From positions 1 through 58,665 of the forward strand of contig ONNQ01000019.1 of assembly GCA_900319245.1 (NCBI GenBank): 58,665 bases of DNA, written 5' to 3'. The notes beneath the pieces were generated by a model. That model was not told where the DNA came from and searched no databases. It worked only from the letters and a program-made list of their open reading frames with translations. Numbering within the stretch: the stretch's first letter is position 1; every line of letters starts with the position of its first letter. A program made the position numbers and the translations under genes. Origin of the DNA: an uncultured Lachnospiraceae bacterium. Its GTDB lineage: Bacteria; Bacillota; Clostridia; Lachnospirales; Lachnospiraceae. Shown piece after piece: positions 9,235 to 18,168 of this stretch.

Positions 9235-11262
9235 ATGTCAATTTTCTTTTGGAGAAAAAAGAAGGATGAAGCGGCAGCGGACGTAACTGCGCAGCAGCCG
9301 GCACCGGCGGCGGAGCCTGCCCCTGTGGAGGAACCGACACCCGTCGAGGAGCCTGCCAAGGAGCCTGCGCCCGTCGAGGAGCCTGCGCCCGTCGAGGAAC
9401 CGACCCCCGTCGAAGAGCCCACGCCTGTGGAGGAACCGACGCCGGTCGAGGAGCCTGCCGAGGAGCCTGCGCCCGTCGAGGAGCCTGCGCCCGTCGAGGA
9501 ACCGACGCCGGTCGAGGAGCCCGCGGAGGCGGAAGAGCCCGCGCCCGTGGAGGAACCGGCACCCGTCGAGGTGCCTGCCGAAGAGCCCACGCCTGTGGAG
9601 GAACCGGCACCCGTCGAGGAGCCCGCAGAGGCGGAAGAGCCTGCGCCTGTGGAGGAACCCACGCCCGTCGAGGTGCCTGCCGAGGAGCCCGCGGAGGCGG
9701 AAGAGCCCGCACCCGTGGAGGAACCGACGCCGGTCGAAGAGCCTGCACCCGTGGAGGAACCGACCCCCGTCGAAGCGCCTGCCCAGGCGGCCGTGCCGCC
9801 CGCACCGCCTGTACAGCCGGTACAGGATGACGAGGACGAGGAAGAGGACGAGAGGCCCCGCAGACGAAGCAGGGCATGGCTGTGGATCTTCCTGCTGCTC
9901 TGCGTGATCGGCGGCAGCTATTACTATGGAATGACCTATTCGCAGACGCACTTTCTTGAGAATACATTTATCAACGATATGGACGTCAGCAATATGACGG
10001 CGCCGGAAGTGGAGAAAATCCTCTCCCAGAAGGCAGATGGATATGAGCTCAAGATCAAATTCCGCGATGGAGAGGAAGAGATCATATCGGGCACTGCGAT
10101 CGGATTTAAGGTAAAACCCGACGGCAGCGTGGCCAGGATCCTGTCCTCGCAGGACCACAAAAAGTGGTTTATGTGCTTCTTCAGACGCACCGACGGCTAT
10201 GTGGAGCAGAAGACGACGTATGACCCGGATCGCCTCGATCAGGCGGTCAACGATCTCCCCGAGCTTTCCAAGGAGTCTATGGTCAAGCCCGTCGACGCCT
10301 ACATTGAGCTGCAGGACAAGACCTTTACGATCATTCCGGAAGTAGAAGGCAATTGGATCGCGATCGGCAAGGTCAGGGCAGCGGCGCATGAAGCTGTCAA
10401 GAGCGAAGGCGGCGAAGTCGATGTGGCATCGCTGGACGCCTACAAGGAGCCCAAGGTGCGGGCCAAGGACGACGATATCGTCGAAAAGTGCGCCAAATAC
10501 AACAAAATGCTGGCAGGCAGTATCACCTGGGAGCTTCCCAACGGGGAGACACTGACTGTCGACGGCGACACCACCAAGGACTGGCTGTCTGTCGATGAGA
10601 ACGGCAATTACTACAGAGATGAAGATCTCTGGAAAGATAAGATCGAATTCTGGGTTGACGAGCTGGCAAGAAATGTCAACACGGTCGGTTCGGACTGGCG
10701 CTTCCATGCGACCAATGTGGGCGATATCACAGTCAGTGGTGGAGACTACGGTTACTCGGTCGATAAAGTGACGGAGAGAGAGAAGGTCTGGGATCTTCTC
10801 TGGGATGGTGAGACGGATGACAGAGAGCCGTATTTTTACCAGACCCAGTACACAAAGGGAAGCGGAATTGGCGGAACCTATATTGAAGCCAACCTCTCCC
10901 AGCAGCATGTATATATCTACATTGATGGCGTGATGGTTTGCGATACGCCCTGCGTATCGGGCAATGTCAACCTGGGACGGGGAACGCCGACAGGCGTGTT
11001 CCAGATCCTTTACAAGGATACGGACACAGACCTCAAGGGCATCCCGCTTGGAAACGGTCAATATTCATACGTCTCTCATGTCAATTACTGGATGCCTTTC
11101 TATAGCGGATGCGGATTCCACGACGCAAGCTGGCGATCCAATTTTGGCGGCACGATCTACCGCACGGACGGATCCCACGGATGCATCAACCTTCCGCCCT
11201 CTATTGCAGGCACATTTTATAGCTATGTGAGAACCGGAATGCCGGTGGTGGTTTTTTACTGA
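9235..11262 (+). CDS. L,D-transpeptidase (YkuD) with long Glu/Pro repeat tail
   Basis: This 675-residue protein has four parts. Residues 27-182 are six-residue EEP[AT]PV repeats. A basic stretch and one transmembrane helix lie around residues 214-234. A middle region of about 300 residues resembles the peptidoglycan-binding segments (PG_binding_4 type) of L,D-transpeptidases. The C-terminal YkuD domain has H629 and the SHGC motif with catalytic C650. The enzyme forms 3-3 cross-links or attaches proteins in peptidoglycan outside the membrane. With a type II topology the acidic repeat tail would be inside the cell, which is unusual. The start follows GGGAGAA. A strong terminator follows, so it ends its transcription unit. 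Confidence 0.93.
   Translation: MSIFFWRKKKDEAAADVTAQQPAPAAEPAPVEEPTPVEEPAKEPAPVEEPAPVEEPTPVEEPTPVEEPTPVEEPAEEPAPVEEPAPVEEPTPVEEPAEAEEPAPVEEPAPVEVPAEEPTPVEEPAPVEEPAEAEEPAPVEEPTPVEVPAEEPAEAEEPAPVEEPTPVEEPAPVEEPTPVEAPAQAAVPPAPPVQPVQDDEDEEEDERPRRRSRAWLWIFLLLCVIGGSYYYGMTYSQTHFLENTFINDMDVSNMTAPEVEKILSQKADGYELKIKFRDGEEEIISGTAIGFKVKPDGSVARILSSQDHKKWFMCFFRRTDGYVEQKTTYDPDRLDQAVNDLPELSKESMVKPVDAYIELQDKTFTIIPEVEGNWIAIGKVRAAAHEAVKSEGGEVDVASLDAYKEPKVRAKDDDIVEKCAKYNKMLAGSITWELPNGETLTVDGDTTKDWLSVDENGNYYRDEDLWKDKIEFWVDELARNVNTVGSDWRFHATNVGDITVSGGDYGYSVDKVTEREKVWDLLWDGETDDREPYFYQTQYTKGSGIGGTYIEANLSQQHVYIYIDGVMVCDTPCVSGNVNLGRGTPTGVFQILYKDTDTDLKGIPLGNGQYSYVSHVNYWMPFYSGCGFHDASWRSNFGGTIYRTDGSHGCINLPPSIAGTFYSYVRTGMPVVVFY
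9313..9780 (+). repeat. 18-bp coding minisatellite (EEP[AT]PV units)
   Basis: An in-frame array of 18-base units encodes EEPAPV or EEPTPV, interrupted by AEE and KEP variants. It makes up residues 27-182 of the L,D-transpeptidase. The repeated bases keep reading frames open on the opposite strand, which are shadows. Copy number may vary between strains. Confidence 0.9.
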
Positions 11263-11279
11263 TATTTGTTTGCTTTTAT

Positions 11280-11323
11280 GACCACCTTCCAGCGGGGATG
11301 ACCCTGTGGAAGGTGGTCTTTTT
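11280..11323 (+). terminator. Strong terminator after the L,D-transpeptidase
   Basis: A perfect 12-bp stem (11280-11291 with 11307-11318) encloses a 15-base loop and is followed by five T residues. It ends the symporter/transpeptidase unit. Confidence 0.93.
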
Positions 11324-11344
11324 CAGTATTTCTGAGAGGTAGTT

Positions 11345-12727
11345 ATGCAGAAAGATCTGACACAAGGAAATTTATTCGGAAAGATGATGCAATTTGCGGT
11401 CCCCTATCTGATCGCCAGCTTTTTGCAGACCTTCTATGGTATGGCGGATCTGTTCATCGCGGGCCAGTTTAATGGCGCCGCGACGGTGTCTGCCGTGGCA
11501 GTCGGCAGTCAGGTCATGCACATGCTGACGGTTGTGATCGTCGGCCTGGCCATGGGCACCACGGTGTGCATCAGCAGGTCCATCGGCGCGGGTTCGCAGC
11601 GCCAGGCGGCAGGCTTTATCGGCAATTCCGCGGCGCTCTTTACGGGCTTTGCCGCCGTACTGACCATGGTACTTCTGGTCTTCACGAACGGGATCCTGCG
11701 TATTTTGGCAGTGCCGCCGGAGGCCCTCGAGCAGGCCAAATATTACCTTGTGATCTGCTTCATCGGCGTTCCCTTCATCACGGCCTACAACGTGATCAGC
11801 AGCATTTTCAGGGGACTTGGCGATACCAAAAGCCCTATGATCTTCGTGGCGATCGCAGGCCTTATCAACGTCGGATTCGACTACCTTCTCATCGGTCCCC
11901 TCGGCATGGGGGCGGCCGGCGCAGCCATCGCGACCGTCGGTTCGCAGGCCGTGTCGGTATTTCTGGCCCTGATTTTTCTGATCAAGGGGAACAGCACGCT
12001 TTCTGTGCAAAAAAGTGACTTTGTCCCCAACGGCCAATACATGGGGCAGCTGCTCGGCATCGGCGTTCCCGTCGCGTTTCAGGAGGGCCTCATCCAGGTC
12101 TCTTTCCTTGTCATCACGGCGATTGCCAACAGCCGGGGCGTCGACGTGGCAGCGGCGGTCGGCATTGTGGAAAAGATCATCAGCTTCTTATTCCTTGTGC
12201 CCTCGTCCATGCTCTCGACAGTCTCCGCGGTCACGGCGCAGAATGCCGGCGCAGGCAAACACGAGAGAGGGCGGCTGGCGCTTCGATACGGAATTACGGT
12301 CTGCGTGGTTGTCGGTGCGGTGATCTTTGTTGTCTGCCAGTTCGCGTCGGAGAGTATTGTCAGCGTCTTTGTCCGCAATGAACCGGACGTGATCCGGCTG
12401 GGCGGGCAGTACCTGCGCTCCTATTCGCTGGACTGCGCCATTGCGGGAATCCAGTTCTGCTTCAGCGGCTATTTCAGCGCCTACGGCAAATCGCTGTATT
12501 CCTTCTTCCACAACATCACGTCGATCGTCCTCGTGCGCATTCCGGGCGCCTATCTGGCCTCGATCTTCTTCCCGCAGACCCTGTACCCGATGGGTCTTGC
12601 GGCGCCGATGGGATCGCTCTTGTCCTCTGTCATCTGCTTCTTCCTATACAAATCGCTCACGTCTAAGATGAAGAGGGAAGAGGAAACTGCTATAATAGGG
12701 GATGGAAACAAACCGGAGGGAGTATAG
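11345..12727 (+). CDS. MATE family efflux transporter
   Basis: This 460-residue, roughly twelve-helix membrane protein is a MATE exporter, as shown by the N-terminal pattern GNLFGKMMQFAVPYL, the repeat of two similar halves, and motifs such as ISSIFRGLGDTKSPM. MATE proteins export cationic drugs, metabolites or flavin-like compounds using sodium or proton gradients. The substrate is unknown. GAGAGG lies six bases before the start. The stop codon touches the start of the CsoR-type repressor gene, whose ribosome binding site lies inside this gene, so the two are translationally coupled. That coupling is the only clue linking this exporter to metal control. Confidence 0.92.
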   Translation: MQKDLTQGNLFGKMMQFAVPYLIASFLQTFYGMADLFIAGQFNGAATVSAVAVGSQVMHMLTVVIVGLAMGTTVCISRSIGAGSQRQAAGFIGNSAALFTGFAAVLTMVLLVFTNGILRILAVPPEALEQAKYYLVICFIGVPFITAYNVISSIFRGLGDTKSPMIFVAIAGLINVGFDYLLIGPLGMGAAGAAIATVGSQAVSVFLALIFLIKGNSTLSVQKSDFVPNGQYMGQLLGIGVPVAFQEGLIQVSFLVITAIANSRGVDVAAAVGIVEKIISFLFLVPSSMLSTVSAVTAQNAGAGKHERGRLALRYGITVCVVVGAVIFVVCQFASESIVSVFVRNEPDVIRLGGQYLRSYSLDCAIAGIQFCFSGYFSAYGKSLYSFFHNITSIVLVRIPGAYLASIFFPQTLYPMGLAAPMGSLLSSVICFFLYKSLTSKMKREEETAIIGDGNKPEGV

Positions 12728-13198
12728 ATGGAACAGAACCTGACGACACAGAGCGCTGCGCACGACCATGGACATGACCATGGGCATGCGCATGACCACG
12801 GCGATATGCCTGCGCACAGTCATGACGATGATCACAGCCATGCGCACGATCACAATCACACGCACGATCATGATCATCCACATGACCACGATCATGACCA
12901 TGACCACAGTCACACGCACAACCACAGCCATACGCATGATCCGGAGCAGACACGCGCGATCATCAACCGTTTGAAGCGGTCGATCGGCCATCTGGACAAG
13001 GTGCGCCGCATGGTGGAGGACGGCGAAGACTGCGCGGACGTTCTGATCCAGCTGTCCGCGGTCAAATCGGAGATCAACAACACAGGCAAGCTGATCCTCA
13101 AGCAGCATATGGAGCACTGCATTGTGGAAGCAGTACGGGAAAACGACCAGACATCGATCGACAAGATGAATGAAGCAATCGACAGATTTATGAAGTAA
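12728..13198 (+). CDS. csoR: CsoR-family metal repressor with 27-histidine N-terminal tail
   Basis: This 156-residue protein ends in a complete CsoR/FrmR-family (DUF156) helical domain from about residue 73. The Cu(I) ligand triad of CsoR is present with exact spacing: C102, H127 and C131 (25 and 4 residues apart, as in C36-H61-C65 of the founding member). Residues 12-70 are a His/Asp tract with 27 histidines, absent from ordinary CsoR proteins of about 85-100 residues. The tail could bind or buffer copper, nickel or zinc. The family represses copper-export genes and releases DNA when metal binds. The start touches the MATE stop codon and GGAGGG lies just upstream. No copper ATPase or copper chaperone gene is in the window, so its targets are unknown. 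Confidence 0.9.
   Translation: MEQNLTTQSAAHDHGHDHGHAHDHGDMPAHSHDDDHSHAHDHNHTHDHDHPHDHDHDHDHSHTHNHSHTHDPEQTRAIINRLKRSIGHLDKVRRMVEDGEDCADVLIQLSAVKSEINNTGKLILKQHMEHCIVEAVRENDQTSIDKMNEAIDRFMK
12761..12937 (+). repeat. His/Asp codon repeat tract in csoR
   Basis: CATGAC/CACGAT-type hexamers encode alternating His-Asp, His-Ser and His-Gly pairs (residues 12-70). The tract is coding and in frame throughout, so it is a protein feature and not an intergenic repeat. Confidence 0.92.
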
Positions 13199-13209
13199 AG
13201 GAGGCGGCC

Positions 13210-14457
13210 ATGAGCAAGGTAGTGAGTAAGTATCAGATCGACACACCCGAGAACAGAGCGTTTCTGAAAGAAAACGCAGAGGGACTGCTGCAATTCGGAC
13301 ACCAATTCCCGTCCCCCGGCGGCGGCTCCTATTATCTGGGAGACGACGGCACGCCCTGGAAGGACAGGCCCCGTGAGACATGGATCACATCCCGTATGTG
13401 CCATGTGTACAGCCTGGGCACATTCCTGGGCCATCCGGGCAGCGAAGCGCTGGCGGACGCGGCGCTGAAGGGGCTGACAGGCGAACTGCACGACACAGAG
13501 AACGGCGGCTGGTACAGCGGAAGAACCGCGGACGGCGGTATTTTGCCCAATAAGGCTTGCTATGCGCATGCATTTGTGATCCTCGCGGCGTCCAGCGCAG
13601 TCCTGGCGGGACGTCCCGGCGCGCAGGCACTTTTGGACGAGGCAATCGCGCTGTATGACAAGCGCTTCTGGAACGAGGAAGAGGGCCTCTCCTGCGATAC
13701 ATGGAATACAGAATTTACAGAGCTTGACAGCTATCGGGGACTCAACGCCAACATGCACTCCGTGGAGGCATTCCTAGCCGCGTCCGACGTGACCGGCGAC
13801 GAGAAGTACAGGGTCCGCGCGGGCAGGATCATCGATCATGTGCTGGGCTGGGCCGGCGCCAATGACTGGCGGATCCCGGAGCACTACAGCAGCGACTGGG
13901 TGGCAGATCTTGACTGCAATAAGGATAAGCCCGACGACCAGTTCAAGCCCTACGGCGCAACGCCCGGACACGGCATCGAGTGGTCCAGACTGATCACGCA
14001 GTGGGCGCTCTCCACCTTCAAGGAGGACCGCGAAAAGGCCGCGCCTTATATTACGGCGGCGGAGAACCTGTTTAACCGTGCGATCGGCGACGGCTGGAAT
14101 GCGGACGGCGCGCCCGGTATCGTCTATACCACGGGATGGGACGGCAAGCCTGTCGTCCATGACCGCATGCACTGGACGCTGGCCGAGGCGATCAACGCAT
14201 CCGCCTGCCTGTACCATGTGACGGGCAAAACAGAGTATGCGGACAAGTACGCAGCCTTCATGCAGTATCTGGACGAGAAGGTCATGGACCATGTAAATGG
14301 ATCCTGGTTCCACCAGCTGGACCGCCAGAACAATGTCCTTGATACGGTCTGGCCCGGCAAGTCCGACCTGTATCACGCGCTGCAGGCGATGTTGATCCCT
14401 TATTACGCGGCGGATCTCTCGATCGCGCCCGCGGTCAAATTTGAGAAGAAAATCTGA
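13210..14457 (+). CDS. AGE-family aldose-ketose isomerase (YihS-like)
   Basis: This 415-residue protein is an (alpha/alpha)6-barrel N-acylglucosamine 2-epimerase family member. It is closest by motif to the YihS aldose-ketose isomerases, which interconvert mannose, fructose and glucose or sulfoquinovose and sulfofructose. Supporting motifs are RGLNANMHSVEAFLA, TPGHGIEWSRL and the C-terminal HALQAML, which carry the histidines that usually form the active site. No signal peptide is present, so it is cytoplasmic. Its start follows GGAGG and lies 11 bases after csoR, so it may share that transcript. No other sulfoquinovose genes are nearby, so a general mannose isomerase role is somewhat more likely. 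Confidence 0.86.
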   Translation: MSKVVSKYQIDTPENRAFLKENAEGLLQFGHQFPSPGGGSYYLGDDGTPWKDRPRETWITSRMCHVYSLGTFLGHPGSEALADAALKGLTGELHDTENGGWYSGRTADGGILPNKACYAHAFVILAASSAVLAGRPGAQALLDEAIALYDKRFWNEEEGLSCDTWNTEFTELDSYRGLNANMHSVEAFLAASDVTGDEKYRVRAGRIIDHVLGWAGANDWRIPEHYSSDWVADLDCNKDKPDDQFKPYGATPGHGIEWSRLITQWALSTFKEDREKAAPYITAAENLFNRAIGDGWNADGAPGIVYTTGWDGKPVVHDRMHWTLAEAINASACLYHVTGKTEYADKYAAFMQYLDEKVMDHVNGSWFHQLDRQNNVLDTVWPGKSDLYHALQAMLIPYYAADLSIAPAVKFEKKI

Positions 14458-14474
14458 CAGAGATAATTCCGGTC

Positions 14475-14505
14475 CATCCCGAAGCTGCATAGTGGTTTCG
14501 GGATG
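14475..14505. repeat. Inverted repeat after the isomerase gene
   Basis: CATCCCGAA (14475-14483) pairs with TTCGGGATG (14497-14505). GGT and ACC flanks extend it after one mismatch. No T run follows, so it is at best a weak or Rho-assisted terminator. Confidence 0.55.
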
Positions 14506-14537
14506 AACCGTGCAGACAACAATGGAGCAGAGTGAGA

Positions 14538-15857
14538 ATGGCGGATCACCCCAACAAGGAGAGCGAGGCAAGGCGAAGACGCAGGCGTGCCGAGGAAAGA
14601 AGGCGAAGAGAACGACAGATCCGGATGCAGAGAACGATCGTAGCTGTACTGATCGTACTCGCGATGACCGTGATCGGCGTGACGGCGTTCCGGATTCACA
14701 AGAGAAATAAGGCGAAAGAGGAGGCAGCGCTGGCGGCGTCCCGTCAGGCGGCGGAAGAAGCGGCGGCGCTGGAAGCGTCCCGCCAGGCGGCGGAAGAAGA
14801 GGCAGCGCTGGAAGCATCCCGCCAGGCGGCGGAAGAAGCGGCGGCGCTGGAAGCATCCCGCCAGGCGGCGGAAGAAGCGGCGGCGCTGGAAGCATCCCGC
14901 AAGGCGGCGGAGGAAGAGGCGGCCTTGGCGGCCTCCCGTGAAAAGGCAGAGGAGGAAGGTGCGCTGGCGGCGTCCCGCCGTGCGGCGGAGGAAGCCAAAG
15001 AAAAGGCGGAAGCGGCCAAAATACCGGGACTTAACGAAAGCTATGACTTTATCGCGGACAAGAATACGACGAGCGTGCCGGACGACGTGGACAGCGCTTA
15101 TGCGGTCATTTGTGACCTGAAGAGCGGCAAGATCATAGCCGGCAGGGATTATGACACGATCATGAATCCGGCTTCTATGACCAAGATTCTCACGCTTCTT
15201 GTCGCCGTGGAGAATATCAATCTGTCAAGGCTCGACACGGATACCTACGAGATTCATCAGGGCATCACGGACTATGTCTTCACCAACCAGATGAGCCAGG
15301 TGGGCTTCAACATCGGCGATACGCCGACCATCCGAAGCCTCCTGTATGGCACGATCCTTCCCTCCGGCGCCGACGCGGCGCTGGCGCTGGCCGAGTACAC
15401 GGCCGGGAGCGAAGAGATGTTTGTCAAGATGATGAACAAAAAGCTCGAGGCGCTGGGCATTTCCGATACCGCTCATTTCACCAACGTGGTCGGTGCGTAC
15501 GACGAGGACCATTATTGCACAGCGCTGGATATGGCGACGATCCTGCGGGCGGCCATCGACAACGAGACCTGCCGGGAAGTGCTGTCCTGTCACTATTACG
15601 AAGTGCCTCCGTCAGGCGGCGAGGACTCGGAGAGCATCGGAATCTCCAACTGGTTCCTGCGAAGAATTGAGGACAAGGACACCCATGGAGAAGTGGTGTG
15701 TGCCAAAACAGGCTATGTCGGCGAAGCCGGCTTCTGCGCGGCAAGCTATCAGGTCTCCGATGACGGCGGCCATTATATCTGCGTGACAGCAGACGCACCG
15801 GACACCTGGTCCTGCATTTACGATCATGTGGAGCTTTATGAGACCTATACGAACTGA
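14538..15857 (+). CDS. Membrane-anchored D-alanyl-D-alanine carboxypeptidase (S11) with alanine-rich repeats
   Basis: This 439-residue protein has an arginine-rich N-terminus, a single transmembrane helix around residues 33-54, seven 13-residue Ala/Glu repeats (residues 63-153), and a serine peptidase domain of the S11 penicillin-binding protein class. The catalytic SxxK is S213-M-T-K216 and the KTG motif is at 390-392. The usual SxN motif reads SGA (276-278), so the asparagine is replaced by alanine. The enzyme trims the last D-alanine of peptidoglycan stems outside the cell. The repeat stalk probably holds the domain away from the membrane. ATG 14538 follows GGAG by ten bases; GTG 14532 is an alternative start four bases after it. 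Confidence 0.87.
   Translation: MADHPNKESEARRRRRRAEERRRRERQIRMQRTIVAVLIVLAMTVIGVTAFRIHKRNKAKEEAALAASRQAAEEAAALEASRQAAEEEAALEASRQAAEEAAALEASRQAAEEAAALEASRKAAEEEAALAASREKAEEEGALAASRRAAEEAKEKAEAAKIPGLNESYDFIADKNTTSVPDDVDSAYAVICDLKSGKIIAGRDYDTIMNPASMTKILTLLVAVENINLSRLDTDTYEIHQGITDYVFTNQMSQVGFNIGDTPTIRSLLYGTILPSGADAALALAEYTAGSEEMFVKMMNKKLEALGISDTAHFTNVVGAYDEDHYCTALDMATILRAAIDNETCREVLSCHYYEVPPSGGEDSESIGISNWFLRRIEDKDTHGEVVCAKTGYVGEAGFCAASYQVSDDGGHYICVTADAPDTWSCIYDHVELYETYTN
14724..14996 (+). repeat. Seven 39-bp coding repeats in the carboxypeptidase stalk
   Basis: Seven in-frame 39-base units encode variants of AALEASRQAAEEA. The middle units are nearly identical at DNA level, so copy number is likely to change by slippage or recombination. 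Confidence 0.88.
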
Positions 15858-15934
15858 AATCGGGCATGCGAAAGTCAGAAAGCAGAGAACAGAAAGCAGA
15901 CAGTGGATCCTGAACGAAACGTGAGGTGATAGGT

Positions 15935-16432
15935 TTGGACGGAAATAACAGAGGCATCAAAGAGGCGTGGATCGGAGGAGCGCTGCTCCTTCTGAGTATA
16001 CTCATTGCGGCAGCAGGCGTGATCATCAGTCTTAAGACCGGGTCCAACCGCTCTTTTCTCATCGCGAGCATCCCGACGGCGATTCTGATCGTCGCAGGCG
16101 GCGCGATGATCCGCAGGGACTATCTGCGCAGCGGCGGCAGACTCCTTTTAGCGGGCGGCGTGAGGACGATCGAGGCGCAGGTCCTGGGCGTGACAAGAAA
16201 CCTCAGGACAGCCGGCGAGAAGACCGTCTACTACGTGGTATGCCGCTATAAGGACCCCATTACAGGGAAAGAGACCACCTACAGCAGCAGAGCGTTGGAT
16301 GAATATCCGGGCAGGGAAGTGATCGGAAGAACGGTCACCGTCCGTATTGATCCCGGTGAAAAAGGCAAGTATACAGTAGAGATCGATGCTCTTTTAGAAG
16401 AGATCAGAAAGGAAAAGGAAGCAAAGGCATGA
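15935..16432 (+). CDS. Membrane protein with two N-terminal helices, unknown
   Basis: This 165-residue protein has two transmembrane helices (about residues 12-35 and 45-60) followed by a soluble beta-rich domain of about 90 residues with VYYVVCRYKDPITGKETTY and GRTVTVRIDPGEKGKYTV. The layout is like DUF3592-type membrane proteins, but the assignment is uncertain. A GTG at 15926 is in frame, but it is itself part of the GAGGTGAT ribosome binding site. TTG 15935, six bases after that site, is therefore preferred. The stop overlaps the start of the next gene by four bases (ATGA), so it is translationally coupled to the ROK-like kinase. Function unknown. Confidence 0.75.
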   Translation: MDGNNRGIKEAWIGGALLLLSILIAAAGVIISLKTGSNRSFLIASIPTAILIVAGGAMIRRDYLRSGGRLLLAGGVRTIEAQVLGVTRNLRTAGEKTVYYVVCRYKDPITGKETTYSSRALDEYPGREVIGRTVTVRIDPGEKGKYTVEIDALLEEIRKEKEAKA

Positions 16433-18111
16433 ATCGCGTAAACTGCATTGATCCGTTTCTGAAAAAGGCAGAGGCAGATGAGCCGGTCTACATCACAGAT
16501 GTAAGAGAGGTTTTCGACAAAGAGGGCAGCAAAGCCTTCCATGTGCATGCGCACCTGTATGAGGGAGAGACGGCGGTCTTCGCACTCGGGCTCCCGCAGT
16601 GGGAGGACGACAGGCAGAGAGAGTTTGTGGCTGAGTATGTCAGGGCTTTCTTCTACAACCTGCTCTCCACACTTGGCGCGCTGCGCATCGAGATCTATCT
16701 GGACCGGTCCGATGAAGCGCTGACGGCGCTCGCAGTGGGGCTCAGCGATGATTTCCAGGTCTCATGGGCCAAAACAGAGCGCACAGGCTACGGCAAGTGC
16801 CTCAATGTCAATGAGCGCATTATCAGGGCGCTCACGGGCGGCAGTGAGATGTTTTCCATCACTGTGAAAGATCTTGCGGACGAGCCCGCCGTACAGGAAG
16901 AGAAGAGGGAGAGCGTCTCGGAACCTGTCTTCACACAGCTCCCTGAGAGGGCGCGGACCAGATTCCTTCTGGGCATCGATGTGGGCGGCACCGATATCAA
17001 ATTCGCGGTGAGCCTGGACGGAAAGCTCCTGCACTGCGAGGAACTCAACTGGGCGCCTGCTTCCATCTCCTGTGTAGAGGATCTCACAGCGCCTGTTCTG
17101 GACGCGGCGGAGAGGCTCATGAAGCAGTTCGGCGGCGGCCGCAAATGGGACGGCATCGGCCTGAGCTGGCCGGACGCCATCATCCACAACATGATCGTGG
17201 GCGGTGAGACCACCAAGACCAAGGGCCTTCGGGAAAACAAGGACCGCGACTACGAGACGCAGCTCGCTGAGCTGACGGCCCTCTGCGCGAGGCTGGGAGA
17301 GTTTACGAACGGAGAGAATGCCGTGCAGTGCTGCAACGACGGTCCTATGGCAGCCTTTACGGACGCTGTGGAAATGGCTGCGGCGGGAGAAGATATCTCC
17401 AAGGGATTCATCGCCTACAGTCTCGGCACAGAGCTGGGCACAGGATGGGTGCTGGCTGACGGATCCATTCCGCAGATTCCCCTGGAAGTCTACAACTGCA
17501 TCATTGACCTCGGCAGCTATAAAGCCAGGACTTATCACGCGGACGACGCGCGCAGCACCTTAAACGTCAATACGCTCCTTCCCGGCACACTGCAGAAGTA
17601 CACGGGGCAGTCCGGCGTATTCAGGCTTGCTTACCGCGATCTTCCCGGAACCGAGCCTGAGATACTCAGGGAAGCGGTGGAAAAGGGCCTGTTCCGGTCC
17701 GCTGACGGAGAAGACTTCATCGTCGTACCCACAGAGCCGGAGGACAAGCGCAAGGAGTGCCTTGAATTCTTTATGGAAAAGGCCGCGTCCGGTGAGAGCA
17801 GTGTCTGCCGGGAGATCTTCAGGCAGATCGGTGAGTACATCGCTGTGACATGGGCGGAGAACGAGTATCTCTTCCATCCGGAAGCCAAAGATAGGACATT
17901 GTTCGGAAGACTTGTGAAGAGAGAGGAATGCTTTGACCTGATCTGTGAAGGCGCTGCGAGACGCGAGCCGTCCCTGGTCCTACACAACGCGGACTCGTCC
18001 CTTGCGGTCACGCCTCTTATGAGACAGCTCGAGGAGGATCCCGTGTTCACGATCGCGCAGTTCGCGCAGGCCGTGGGAGCCCTTTACTTTGGCTGCCTGG
18101 GCGCTGTCTGA
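16429..18111 (+). CDS. ROK-like sugar kinase with 180-residue N-terminal extension
   Basis: This 560-residue protein carries an actin-fold ROK-type kinase domain from about residue 180. GIDVGGTDIKF (from G182) is the ATP phosphate loop, CCNDGPMAAFTD carries the likely catalytic aspartate, and YSLGTELGTGWV is the second phosphate region. The CxCGxxGC zinc motif typical of ROK proteins is not present. Residues 1-175 form an additional domain that I do not recognise, with no membrane segment. ROK kinases phosphorylate glucose, mannose, N-acetylmannosamine or similar sugars; the substrate here is unknown. It is coupled to the preceding membrane protein by an ATGA overlap. About 560 residues is much longer than the usual 300-400. 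Confidence 0.78.
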   Translation: MNRVNCIDPFLKKAEADEPVYITDVREVFDKEGSKAFHVHAHLYEGETAVFALGLPQWEDDRQREFVAEYVRAFFYNLLSTLGALRIEIYLDRSDEALTALAVGLSDDFQVSWAKTERTGYGKCLNVNERIIRALTGGSEMFSITVKDLADEPAVQEEKRESVSEPVFTQLPERARTRFLLGIDVGGTDIKFAVSLDGKLLHCEELNWAPASISCVEDLTAPVLDAAERLMKQFGGGRKWDGIGLSWPDAIIHNMIVGGETTKTKGLRENKDRDYETQLAELTALCARLGEFTNGENAVQCCNDGPMAAFTDAVEMAAAGEDISKGFIAYSLGTELGTGWVLADGSIPQIPLEVYNCIIDLGSYKARTYHADDARSTLNVNTLLPGTLQKYTGQSGVFRLAYRDLPGTEPEILREAVEKGLFRSADGEDFIVVPTEPEDKRKECLEFFMEKAASGESSVCREIFRQIGEYIAVTWAENEYLFHPEAKDRTLFGRLVKREECFDLICEGAARREPSLVLHNADSSLAVTPLMRQLEEDPVFTIAQFAQAVGALYFGCLGAV

Positions 18112-18168
18112 GAGTGACTTTCGTCCGGATTTGCGATCAGACACAGTAATACTGGAAACGGTGAGAGT

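Noticed and set aside
9238-11061. Long minus-strand open frames opposite the L,D-transpeptidase
   Set aside because: They are produced by the 18-bp repeat array and give low-complexity protein. The plus strand has the YkuD active site.
9313-14996. Repeat arrays as possible CRISPR arrays
   Set aside because: All arrays here are short-period, in-frame coding repeats without spacers, and no cas genes are present.
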